From: Bacteroidota bacterium | GTDB taxonomy: Bacteria > Bacteroidota > UBA10030 > UBA6906 | Reading direction: 5' to 3' | Length of the DNA: 7,200 bases | Assembly: GCA_016844425.1 (NCBI GenBank) | Contig: JAERML010000062.1 | Span: forward strand, 1-7,200 | Shown: piece by piece, positions 1 to 5,823 of the stretch | Layout of the letters: the number at the start of each line of letters is the position of its first letter | Position numbering within the stretch: the first letter of the stretch is position 1 | The notes under the pieces: model-generated | Databases searched by the model: none | The model's input: only the letters and a program-made list of their open reading frames with translations | Told to the model about the DNA's origin: nothing | Program-made: the position numbers and the translations under genes

Positions 1-1
1 A

Positions 2-1324
2 TTAACAAACATGTATGTCAGTGGCTTTGCCGTCACGACCGGGTCCCCTACGAATCTCTTTGCGGGGACAGGAGCCGGCGTTTTTCGCTCCACCGACAAT
101 GGTGCAAGTTGGACGGTGGTGGGATTGAATATCACTAATGTCAAGTCCCTTGCGGTTTCAGCTGCAACCGGAGGAGTCGGCCCAAATCTTTTTGCCGGAA
201 CTCTGACCGACGGTGTCTTTCGATCCATCGACAACGGGTCAAGCTGGATCTGGGCGAGTACCGGTTTGACGCTGCCTAGTGCTTTGTCTTTTGCCGTTTC
301 CGGGGATAGCGGCGCGCTCGGAATGAACCTTTTTGCCGGAACCCTGACTGGTGTTTTTCTCTCCACCAACCATGGAACAAATTGGACAACTACCGGCTTA
401 AGGCGTCAAGTGAATTCCTTAGTTATCTCCTCCGAGGCCGGCGGGTCTGGTATGAATCTTTTTGCCGGTAGCTCCAATGGTGTTTTTCTTTCCACGGACA
501 CCGGCATCAGCTGGACTTGGGTGAGCGAAGGCCTAACGAACACGTTCGTCTGGTCGCTTGCCGCAACTCACGCAATGGTCGGCTCGGGAATGACTCTCTT
601 TGCCGGGACTGAAGGCGGCGCCTTTCTTTCCACAGACAAAGGCACAAGCTGGACTGCTGCGAGGGCCGGATTGACGGACACAGTTGTCCGATCTCTTGCC
701 GTTTCACCCTCCGTAGGAGGGTCCGGGACGAATCTTTTTGCAGGGACGTTTCGTGGAGGCGTCTTCCTTTCCACGAACAATGGCACAAGCTGGACTGCGG
801 TGAATACGGGGCTGCCGCCGAACACGACTGTCTCTGTGCTTGCTGTTAGCGGTTCGAATCTCTTTGCTGGGACTTCGAGTGGCGTCTTCCTTTCAACGAA
901 CAGCGGCACAAGCTGGAGTGCGTGGAGTACCGGCTTAACGAACACTTATGTCTGGTCCCTTGCCGTCTCGGCCAACAATCTCTTCGCCGGGACTAGTGGT
1001 GGCGTTTGGAGGCGAACGTTTCCAGAAGCCTCAGTGAGAATACCCTCGTCTGACTTGCCGACAGATTTCAGTCTGGACCAGAATTATCCCAATCCGTTTA
1101 ATCCGGCAACCACGATCAACTACCAATCACCAATCACAAGTCACGTTTCTCTCAAAATCCTTGACCTTCTCGGCCGCGAAGTGGCAGCGCTGGTGAATGA
1201 AGAAAAGCCTGCGGGGTCGTACAAGGCATCGTGGGATGCAGCGAAGATGCCGAGCGGCGTGTATTTCTACAGACTCAATGCCGGAGAATTTGTGGAGACG
1301 AAGAAAATGGTCCTCCTCCGCTAA
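2..1324 (+). CDS. Secreted Asp-box (BNR/sialidase-type propeller) repeat protein with T9SS type A sorting domain, 5'-partial
   Basis: The frame is open to the window edge. The residues before the first ATG (position 11) read L-T-N and continue into MYVSGFAV, which matches the internal repeat text LTNTYVWSLAV, so that ATG is inside a repeat and the true start lies upstream. No signal peptide is visible. Seven repeats of about 40-47 residues follow, each with NLFAGT, GVFLST and an Asp-box (SxDxGxxW: STDNGASW, SIDNGSSW, STDTGISW, STDKGTSW, with Asn replacing Asp in some), then a half repeat ending GVWRRTFPEAS. Asp-box repeats form the turns of beta-propeller blades in sialidase, sortilin and Ycf48 families. 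From 1067 comes a T9SS sorting domain of about 85 residues (FSLDQNYPNPFNP, DLLGREVAALVNEE, SGVYFYRL, ETKKMVLLR). T9SS cargo crosses the outer membrane and is usually released or surface-anchored after the domain is removed. No catalytic residues are recognisable; a binding or adhesive role is only a guess. Confidence 0.94.
   Translation, partial: LTNMYVSGFAVTTGSPTNLFAGTGAGVFRSTDNGASWTVVGLNITNVKSLAVSAATGGVGPNLFAGTLTDGVFRSIDNGSSWIWASTGLTLPSALSFAVSGDSGALGMNLFAGTLTGVFLSTNHGTNWTTTGLRRQVNSLVISSEAGGSGMNLFAGSSNGVFLSTDTGISWTWVSEGLTNTFVWSLAATHAMVGSGMTLFAGTEGGAFLSTDKGTSWTAARAGLTDTVVRSLAVSPSVGGSGTNLFAGTFRGGVFLSTNNGTSWTAVNTGLPPNTTVSVLAVSGSNLFAGTSSGVFLSTNSGTSWSAWSTGLTNTYVWSLAVSANNLFAGTSGGVWRRTFPEASVRIPSSDLPTDFSLDQNYPNPFNPATTINYQSPITSHVSLKILDLLGREVAALVNEEKPAGSYKASWDAAKMPSGVYFYRLNAGEFVETKKMVLLR
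53..1015 (+). repeat. Tandem Asp-box repeat array inside gene 1 (7 units plus a half unit)
   Basis: The NLFAG-coding block (aatctytttgcngg, with variants) begins at 53, 185, 326, 455, 593, 731, 857 and 977, giving unit lengths of 132, 141, 129, 138, 138, 126 and 120 bases. All spacings are multiples of three, so the array stays in frame. Units 5, 6 and 7 share an almost identical stretch around ggcacaagctgga, suggesting relatively recent expansion or gene conversion among them. More units probably lie upstream of the window. Confidence 0.9.
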
Positions 1325-1365
1325 CGCTACGGAGGATAAATGTTGATGAGGTAAGGGGGTGAAGG
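1280..1365 (+). repeat. Direct repeat, copy A: 3' end of gene 1 plus downstream flank
   Basis: This segment codes for the last 14 residues of the T9SS domain (AGEFVETKKMVLLR), the stop codon and the following flank. It recurs at 4434-4511, behind the TonB receptor gene. The first 70 bases match without gaps at 67 positions by hand count (differences at 1306, 1312 and 1325). Homology then continues to the shared gtgaagg if copy B lacks about 8 bases. The two copies are 3154 bases apart and flank the receptor gene. Confidence 0.9.
1314..1336 (+). promoter_or_regulatory. Hairpin with the gene 1 stop codon in its loop, sequestering a GGAGG motif
   Basis: TCCTCCG (1314-1320) is perfectly complementary to CGGAGGA (1330-1336), with a 9-base loop that contains the TAA stop of gene 1. 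No T-run follows, so it does not look like a standard intrinsic terminator. The 3' arm is a strong Shine-Dalgarno motif four bases before an ATG (1340) that opens a four-codon reading frame, MLMR-stop. The same stem and mini-frame are retained in copy B. A ribosome terminating at the TAA would melt the stem, which would suit translational coupling, but no gene follows here. Function is uncertain. Confidence 0.4.
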
Positions 1366-1373
1366 GTCGCACT

Positions 1374-1402
1374 TTGCTTATGTAAAGAAGGCCCGCTATA
1401 TT
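1374..1402 (+). promoter_or_regulatory. Candidate sigma-70-like promoter for the TonB receptor gene
   Basis: TTGCTT (1374-1379) and TATATT (1397-1402, five of six matches to TATAAT) are separated by 17 bases. The -35 box matches the consensus weakly (three of six). A transcript would begin near 1409, which leaves about 75 bases of leader before the TTG start at 1486 but essentially none before the alternative GTG at 1411. Many Bacteroidota use a different promoter pattern (TTTG / TAnnTTTG), so this is tentative. Confidence 0.35.
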
Positions 1403-1472
1403 GCACATATGTGAAGCGCTATCTCGACTTTGCGTTCGTTCTGGAGGCGTTAGGAATTCGTCGTGAATATTC

Positions 1473-1477
1473 AAGGA
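1473..1477 (+). promoter_or_regulatory. Ribosome binding site that favours a TTG start at 1486
   Basis: AAGGA is followed after 8 bases by an in-frame TTG at 1486. The alternative GTG at 1411 has no purine-rich site in front of it. Starting at the TTG gives a compact signal peptide (MSKLFLLSVLLLQIAV), whereas the GTG would put 25 mixed residues before the hydrophobic stretch. Confidence 0.5.
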
Positions 1478-1485
1478 AAACCACC

Positions 1486-4401
1486 TTGAGCAAACTCTTC
1501 CTGCTTTCTGTGCTGTTGCTTCAAATTGCAGTTTGCGACGCGCAACAGCAGCCCTCACGACTTGATTCATCGCATCAATCGCCGGCCCAGAACGACAGCA
1601 TTCCCACTGCTGCAAAGACCAAAAGGTTTTTGTTCGATCAAACCCGACCCTGGACAGCGTATACGCTCGCCGGGGATGACATCCTGCGATTGCCAGTTCG
1701 CGGCATTGAAAACTACTTTCCCCTTTTGCCCGGCGTGATCGACCTTGCCGAATATCGCCCTTCCAGAGCTAATTCAACAACCAACACGCTCCACGTCCGC
1801 GGCAGCCGGACGGGAGAGATTCGGTATTTGCTGGACGGCTTCTCGACAACAAATCCATTCACGAACTCCAACGATTTTCCATTGATTCCTGAGGCGATTG
1901 AGGAACTCGAAGTTCACCCGGGTGCGTACGGGCCGGAGTTGGGCTCCGCAAACGGTGGCGTTGTGGCCTCGCGCATGAGGACCGGCGGCAATGCGCTGAA
2001 AATCTCGCTCAACTACCGGGGCGACGAGCTCGTCAGTCCGGGGAACGAGTTCCTGAACACAACATCGAATGGTGTCCGCAATATCGTCGGCACCGCAAGC
2101 GGGCCTCTCACTGATCGCGTTTCTTTCTTCCTTGCAGGCGAGCATGCCTTTGCGCATAATCGAGATCCCATTTTCCTGGAACCGTTCCGTTACGACAGCC
2201 TCAGGACGGATGGGGCCTATTTCTACCCTGCAGGGATCCCTTTGCCAGGTCCAGTTGAATTCAGAAAGAACTATCTTGCCGGAAACTGGGCAGAAACGAA
2301 CTCGATTCAGGGAAATGTTCGGGTGAACCTCGAACCTTTTGAGCTGAAGCTCATTGGAGCCTACTCGTTTGAGGAGAAACCTCTTGGCAGGACATGGGGG
2401 GCGGCAAACTTCCGAAGCGATGCGCTAAAAAATATCTTTTGGCAAAAACAGCAGCTTAACGAAGTCAGCAAAACATTTCTCGCTCTTCGGGCGACTCATG
2501 TCCTCGATCCGTCAACGTCGTATGCCGTGGGCTTGTCGTACCATCGGAGGCGTTCGCGGACTTACGACAAAGATTATGGCGACGAGTGGATGCTGTATGC
2601 GGACAGCACGGCAGCACGATCGAAAGGGTACATCCTGAAAGAAGGGTCTCTCATACCAGGATTTCAACCGAGACTTGTTCCGGGCTCAACAGGATGGTGG
2701 GATCTCCGAAACGGGCCGTCTTCATACAGCGCAATCTATGCGTTCAACTTCAACCATGAGTTCACGCCCGTCCTTAACTATTCGAAGGATGTTCAGACTT
2801 CTTTCGCCCTTTCTTTCGACGGAACCTCAAGGATCACTCCTGAGTGGGAGCTGAAAGCCGGAATGAGGTACGAACAATGGACCATGCGGCTTTGGGACAT
2901 CCAGTGGATTAACAACCTCATGTCATTCATCGATTACAGCGGTAACTACTATTCCACGGACTCGCTACGGCGTTATCCTGATCGAATAAAAGAAAGAGAT
3001 TACAGGTTTGCCGAGCGAAGTAACATCGATTATTACGGTTATGACGTTTTGGGAGAAGAAATTGAGGGTGGACCCTCAGCTCCACGGACACCTCGATTTC
3101 TTTCTCTGTTCTTCAACAATGAAGTAGTCGATGGACGGGTTACACTCAACCTTGGTGGGCGGTACGAATCCTACTGGTCTGACCTACTTGTGTATCCCGA
3201 CGACGACCCGACGTTTAGAAAATACGCGGCCGGTAAGAATTATTCGTACTTCTTGGTAGTTGATGCGGACAAGATGATTGAACAGAAAGCGTCGCAGTAT
3301 TTCCTCCCCCGAGCGAATATGTCATTCCGGTGGGAAGATAAGGGAATCCTATTCCTGTCTTATGGTGAATATGCCCAGCTGACGGACCTCAAGCAGGTTT
3401 ATCATGGCCTCTATCAGATAAACCGTGCGATCCAAGGAGCATATTCTCAGTGGGATCCGTTAACGCAGCGTTATCGACCAGTTTGGGGTGGAATCGTGGG
3501 GCAACAAGCAAAACCCGAAAGATCAAGGCAGATAGAAATTGGCTTTAGGCATGCATTGCCAAACGAAGGAGCGATTTCGGTCTCTTATTACCAAAAGAAA
3601 ATGAGAGATCAACTCCAGCTTGGGATCGTCAATGACACGGCGTTCGTCGATTTTCTCAATACTGGGGAGGGCGTATCGCAGGGCCTCGACGTGAGCCTAT
3701 CGCTCCACTTATCACAGACAATCCAGCTGGGCCTGCTGTATTCGTTTCACGACAGCTATGGGACCACATCCAATGCAACTTCAAATGCACGAGAATACGT
3801 GGGCGACTATTATTATAAACGCGTTCGCACTCCAACGAGTCAACCGCCACTCGATTTTTCCGTTCGTCATCGGGGAACAGCGTACATCGCTGCGAAGGGC
3901 ATTGACGGCGACCCGATTCTCGACCGAACTGAACTTTTGTTTCTGTTGAACGTTTCCAGCGGACATCCCTACACACGCATTGAACCGATGAGATTTGGGT
4001 CGTTGAGCCCCTTGTACATTGGGTCAGCACCTCTTCAGGATGTGCGCCTGGCAGATCCAATTGAACCACTCAATAGCTCTCTAACACCCTGGATATTGAG
4101 GTTGGACCTCCGGTTCAGCAAGGAGTTTGTGGTCAACGATGTGCGAATTCGGATATCCACGGATGTAACGAATCTCCTGAACACAAAGAGCGTGCTCAAC
4201 GTTTATCCAACCAGTGGCTCTGCAAACGACGATGGTTGGTTATCCAGCATCTATGCAGATTGGACCAACGCCATACCAAATTTCTCATCATTCTACCGCG
4301 ACGTCAATCTGAAAAATGGATGGGGGTATGTGCAGGCAACAGGCAACAACATGTATGGTCCTCCTCGTCAGATTCGACTGGGTTTGACAGTCTGGATGTA
4401 G
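1486..4401 (+). CDS. TonB-dependent outer-membrane receptor (SusC/Cir-like plug and beta-barrel)
   Basis: Predicted to be a gated 22-strand outer-membrane barrel energised by TonB-ExbBD; the substrate cannot be told from sequence. The protein is 971 residues from the TTG start chosen here (996 from the GTG at 1411). A signal peptide (MSKLFLLSVLLLQIAV, likely cut after CDA) is followed by a Gln/Ser-rich linker, then a plug domain at about residues 60-170 with typical features: LPVRGIENYFPLLPGV, the LHVRGSRTGEIRYLLDGF segment, IPEAIEELEVHPGAYGPELGSA and GGVVASRMRTGG. The rest, about 800 residues, is rich in alternating aromatic and polar residues and ends GPPRQIRLGLTVWM, as expected of barrel strands. 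It lacks the CarboxypepD_reg-like domain often found ahead of the plug in Bacteroidota receptors, and no SusD-like partner lies downstream. The gene is bordered on both sides by copies of the gene 1 tail. Family call is firm; the exact start is not. Confidence 0.93.
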   Translation: MSKLFLLSVLLLQIAVCDAQQQPSRLDSSHQSPAQNDSIPTAAKTKRFLFDQTRPWTAYTLAGDDILRLPVRGIENYFPLLPGVIDLAEYRPSRANSTTNTLHVRGSRTGEIRYLLDGFSTTNPFTNSNDFPLIPEAIEELEVHPGAYGPELGSANGGVVASRMRTGGNALKISLNYRGDELVSPGNEFLNTTSNGVRNIVGTASGPLTDRVSFFLAGEHAFAHNRDPIFLEPFRYDSLRTDGAYFYPAGIPLPGPVEFRKNYLAGNWAETNSIQGNVRVNLEPFELKLIGAYSFEEKPLGRTWGAANFRSDALKNIFWQKQQLNEVSKTFLALRATHVLDPSTSYAVGLSYHRRRSRTYDKDYGDEWMLYADSTAARSKGYILKEGSLIPGFQPRLVPGSTGWWDLRNGPSSYSAIYAFNFNHEFTPVLNYSKDVQTSFALSFDGTSRITPEWELKAGMRYEQWTMRLWDIQWINNLMSFIDYSGNYYSTDSLRRYPDRIKERDYRFAERSNIDYYGYDVLGEEIEGGPSAPRTPRFLSLFFNNEVVDGRVTLNLGGRYESYWSDLLVYPDDDPTFRKYAAGKNYSYFLVVDADKMIEQKASQYFLPRANMSFRWEDKGILFLSYGEYAQLTDLKQVYHGLYQINRAIQGAYSQWDPLTQRYRPVWGGIVGQQAKPERSRQIEIGFRHALPNEGAISVSYYQKKMRDQLQLGIVNDTAFVDFLNTGEGVSQGLDVSLSLHLSQTIQLGLLYSFHDSYGTTSNATSNAREYVGDYYYKRVRTPTSQPPLDFSVRHRGTAYIAAKGIDGDPILDRTELLFLLNVSSGHPYTRIEPMRFGSLSPLYIGSAPLQDVRLADPIEPLNSSLTPWILRLDLRFSKEFVVNDVRIRISTDVTNLLNTKSVLNVYPTSGSANDDGWLSSIYADWTNAIPNFSSFYRDVNLKNGWGYVQATGNNMYGPPRQIRLGLTVWM

Positions 4402-4433
4402 CTTTTCAATCGGAATACTTCTGCCCTATCTCC

Positions 4434-4511
4434 GCCGGAGAATTTGTGGAGACGAAGAAGATGGTGCTCCTCCGCTAATGCTACGGAGGATAAATGTTGA
4501 TGAAGTGAAGG
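4434..4511 (+). repeat. Direct repeat, copy B: orphan T9SS gene tail
   Basis: Corresponds to 1280-1365. It still reads AGEFVETKKMVLLR-stop in one frame (TAA at 4476-4478), but no sorting domain precedes it: homology stops sharply at 4434, only 32 bases after the receptor stop codon. The upstream part of that open frame is the receptor gene in a different frame. It is therefore a relic or duplicated tail, not a functional domain. Confidence 0.88.
4468..4490 (+). promoter_or_regulatory. Second copy of the stop-codon hairpin
   Basis: TCCTCCG (4468-4474) pairs perfectly with CGGAGGA (4484-4490) around a 9-base loop that differs from copy A at one position. Both arms are unchanged, and the ATG mini-frame is kept (MLMK-stop instead of MLMR-stop). 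The stem could act as a weak transcript end for the receptor gene, but there is no T-run. Confidence 0.35.
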
Positions 4512-4584
4512 TTTCAACAACAGTTACCATTGTCGTTTTACCGTTTCGCTGCTGAAAAAATGTTCACCTTTTGTTTTTCGACCG

Positions 4585-4614
4585 TTGACAATCTACTCAG
4601 CGCGATGGTAAATT
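4585..4614 (+). promoter_or_regulatory. Possible promoter-like pair in the relic zone
   Basis: A perfect TTGACA (4585-4590) is followed after 18 bases by TAAATT (4609-4614, four of six matches). If used, it would transcribe toward the Asp-box and kinase relics and perhaps the lipoprotein gene, whose start is about 400 bases downstream. The weak -10 box and the uncertain promoter grammar of this lineage keep confidence low. Confidence 0.3.
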
Positions 4615-4688
4615 AGGAAGAGTTCTGATTGCTGTTGGAGAGGTTTTCCAGATCTGAGCGCGCAAGAAGAGGCGAGTGAACGACTCCT

Positions 4689-4799
4689 GAATTGACGTAC
4701 ATTGGTGTCTCGTCTCTTGTCGTCTCCCCCGCCATAGGCGGGTCCGGCATGAATCTCTTTGCCGGTGGATTGGGCGTGTTCAAAGGGACGATGCAGTAG
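4689..4799 (+). pseudogene. Fragment of an Asp-box (BNR) repeat gene
   Basis: The frame reads ELTYIGVSSLVVSPAIGG, then SGMNLFAGGLGVFKGTMQ and a TAG stop. This is one unit of the gene 1 repeat (compare GLTDTVVRSLAVSPSVGG, SGTNLFAG). Bases 4691-4766 align without gaps to 670-745 with 58 of 76 identical by hand count. Homology is lost after GVF, before the Asp-box, and an in-frame TGA at 4677 closes the frame upstream. It has no start codon with a ribosome binding site. It is probably the remains of a second propeller gene or a displaced piece of the gene 1 family. Confidence 0.75.
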
Positions 4800-4824
4800 G
4801 GAAGGAGGGTTTTGTTTGCAGGGA

Positions 4825-5012
4825 ATGTCAACGATGATTGGCCAAACCGTATCTCACTATCGGATCCTTGAGAAATATGGCAGCAGAGGGATATGTTGGA
4901 TGGTTCCGTTCTGCAGGGTGCATAGCAATGATGCATTGAAAGGGAACTTTCAACGTGGTTTGGTCCAACCCGCGGCATTCTTGTCGCGCCGCGCTTCGGC
5001 TTTCAACATTAT
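4825..5012 (+). pseudogene. Degraded N-terminus of a Ser/Thr protein kinase
   Basis: From the ATG at 4834 (or 4825) the frame reads MIGQTVSHYRILEK, the characteristic opening of bacterial eukaryotic-like Ser/Thr kinases common in Ignavibacteria and Acidobacteria, where it normally continues into the ATP-binding loop LGEGGMGVVYKAED. Here the loop is YGSRGICWMV, so two of its three key glycines are gone. What follows is only loosely kinase-like: a DALK that could echo the VALK lysine motif, and RRASAFNIM that could echo AASALNHPNIM. The frame stops at 5026-5028, overlapping the next gene start. Catalytic HRD and DFG motifs are absent. I regard the first 14 residues as a firm match and the later echoes as weak. 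Confidence 0.65.
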
Positions 5013-5018
5013 GGAGAG
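5013..5018 (+). promoter_or_regulatory. Ribosome binding site that decides the lipoprotein start
   Basis: GGAGAG lies 6 bases before the ATG at 5025 but directly abuts the in-frame ATG at 5019. The spacing favours 5025, giving MKSTLEFSTLLLL rather than MLMKSTLEF. Confidence 0.6.
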
Positions 5019-5024
5019 ATGCTT

Positions 5025-5762
5025 ATGAAATCCACACTAGAATTCTCAACCCTTTTGTTGCTTGCTCTTTCCAATCTCACCTCCTGCAGCGGACCTGAAG
5101 GACCTGCTGGCCTGAATCTCAAAGGAAATATCGTCGGGAAATGCTACATAAACTTGCTCAGCGGAACGGTTACCGATCATAGCGGAATCCTGGTTTCTGC
5201 GGAGGGCACGGGTCTCACTGCGTTAACAGATAAGGATGGTTGGTACACGCTGAACGATCTGCCAACAGGCACCTATACCGTTGCGTTTTCTAAATCCGGA
5301 TATGGCACGTGGAAGAACCCTGGATTTCAGATTGTCGGAGGGGGAACGGTGCAAGGTCCGTACGCGTATATTTATCCATTACCCGATTTTTCAATCACCA
5401 ACCTGACTGCGCGGGCATTTTCAACGAGCATCAATCTTCAAGGAACAGTGACAGGTCCGCAAAGTTCGAATTACCGGTATGGTATGTTTTTTATCGGGAG
5501 GGCGAGCAATGTTTCTTCAAATCCACAAACCTATCTCTTAGCGTCCCAATTCTATTTGCCCGGTAATAGCTCAACGGTGCTTGCTATACTTGACACCATG
5601 GTTCTCCACCAGGCCGGGATTCTCAAGGGACAAACTGCCTACATCGTGGCGTATTCAGATGGCAGTTACGGGATTTCTTACACCGATCTTCAAACACGAA
5701 GGCGAATATATCCCTTTCTCAGCCAGACCCCATCGAATACGGTAAATGCCATTGTTCCGTGA
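5025..5762 (+). CDS. Lipoprotein with carboxypeptidase-regulatory-like domain
   Basis: The product is 245 residues from the ATG at 5025 (247 from 5019). The N-terminus (MKSTLEFSTLLLLALSNLTSC) is a lipoprotein signal with lipobox LTSC, and Cys21 is the likely acylated residue. A short collagen-like GPEGPAG follows, as in many Bacteroidota surface lipoproteins. Residues of about 35-95 look like a CarboxypepD_reg-type beta-sandwich: GILVSAEGTGLTALTDKDG, then WYTLNDLPTGTYTVAFSKSG. The second half (SITNLTARAFSTSINLQGTV onward, with TAYIVAYSDGSYGISYTDL and the C-terminal TPSNTVNAIVP) resembles an Fn3-like domain that I associate with an uncharacterised lipoprotein family of this phylum. No catalytic residues are evident. 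The protein is probably anchored in the outer membrane or exposed on the surface, with a structural or binding role. It lies 61 bases upstream of the peptidase gene on the same strand, so the two may be co-transcribed. Confidence 0.9.
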   Translation: MKSTLEFSTLLLLALSNLTSCSGPEGPAGLNLKGNIVGKCYINLLSGTVTDHSGILVSAEGTGLTALTDKDGWYTLNDLPTGTYTVAFSKSGYGTWKNPGFQIVGGGTVQGPYAYIYPLPDFSITNLTARAFSTSINLQGTVTGPQSSNYRYGMFFIGRASNVSSNPQTYLLASQFYLPGNSSTVLAILDTMVLHQAGILKGQTAYIVAYSDGSYGISYTDLQTRRRIYPFLSQTPSNTVNAIVP

Positions 5763-5823
5763 ATTTGTTTTTCCATCCAATAGTCTCCGGAGCCTGTTGA
5801 TGATACGTCCGAGGAGAAGAATC

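Larger units (their letters stand above)
4402..5018 (+). other. Gene-poor relic zone between the receptor and lipoprotein genes
   Basis: No intact gene is supported in these roughly 600 bases. In order they hold a copy of the 3' end of gene 1 (4434-4511), about 175 bases with only a possible promoter, one degenerate Asp-box repeat (4689-4799), and a degraded kinase N-terminus (4825-5012). The open frames on either strand are short and either overlap these relics or lack a ribosome binding site. The mixture of broken pieces of several families suggests past recombination and decay. Confidence 0.75.

Noticed and set aside
11..13. ATG at 11 as the start of gene 1
   Set aside because: No ribosome binding site precedes it, no signal peptide follows, and the codons before it (L-T-N) continue the repeat pattern, so the gene runs in from upstream.
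568..945. Open frame on the minus strand inside gene 1 (also 507-788)
   Set aside because: It is the antisense reading of the Asp-box repeats, and its own repeats mirror the sense repeats. The sense frame has clear family matches and a T9SS domain.
4236..4478. Plus-strand open frame ending in AGEFVETKKMVLLR
   Set aside because: The upstream part overlaps the receptor gene in another frame and resembles nothing. Only the last 14 codons are T9SS-like, from the repeated tail, so it is an accidental read-through.
4515..4545. Possible terminator: AACAACA ... TGTCGTT followed by TTT
   Set aside because: The stem is AT-rich with a mismatch in seven pairs and only a short T-run, too weak to call.
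4613..4978. 121-codon minus-strand open frame in the relic zone
   Set aside because: Its middle (PAKRFMPDPPMAGETTRDE) matches the antisense reading of the gene 1 repeats (PAKRFVPDPPTEGETARDR), so it is a shadow of the Asp-box relic on the + strand.
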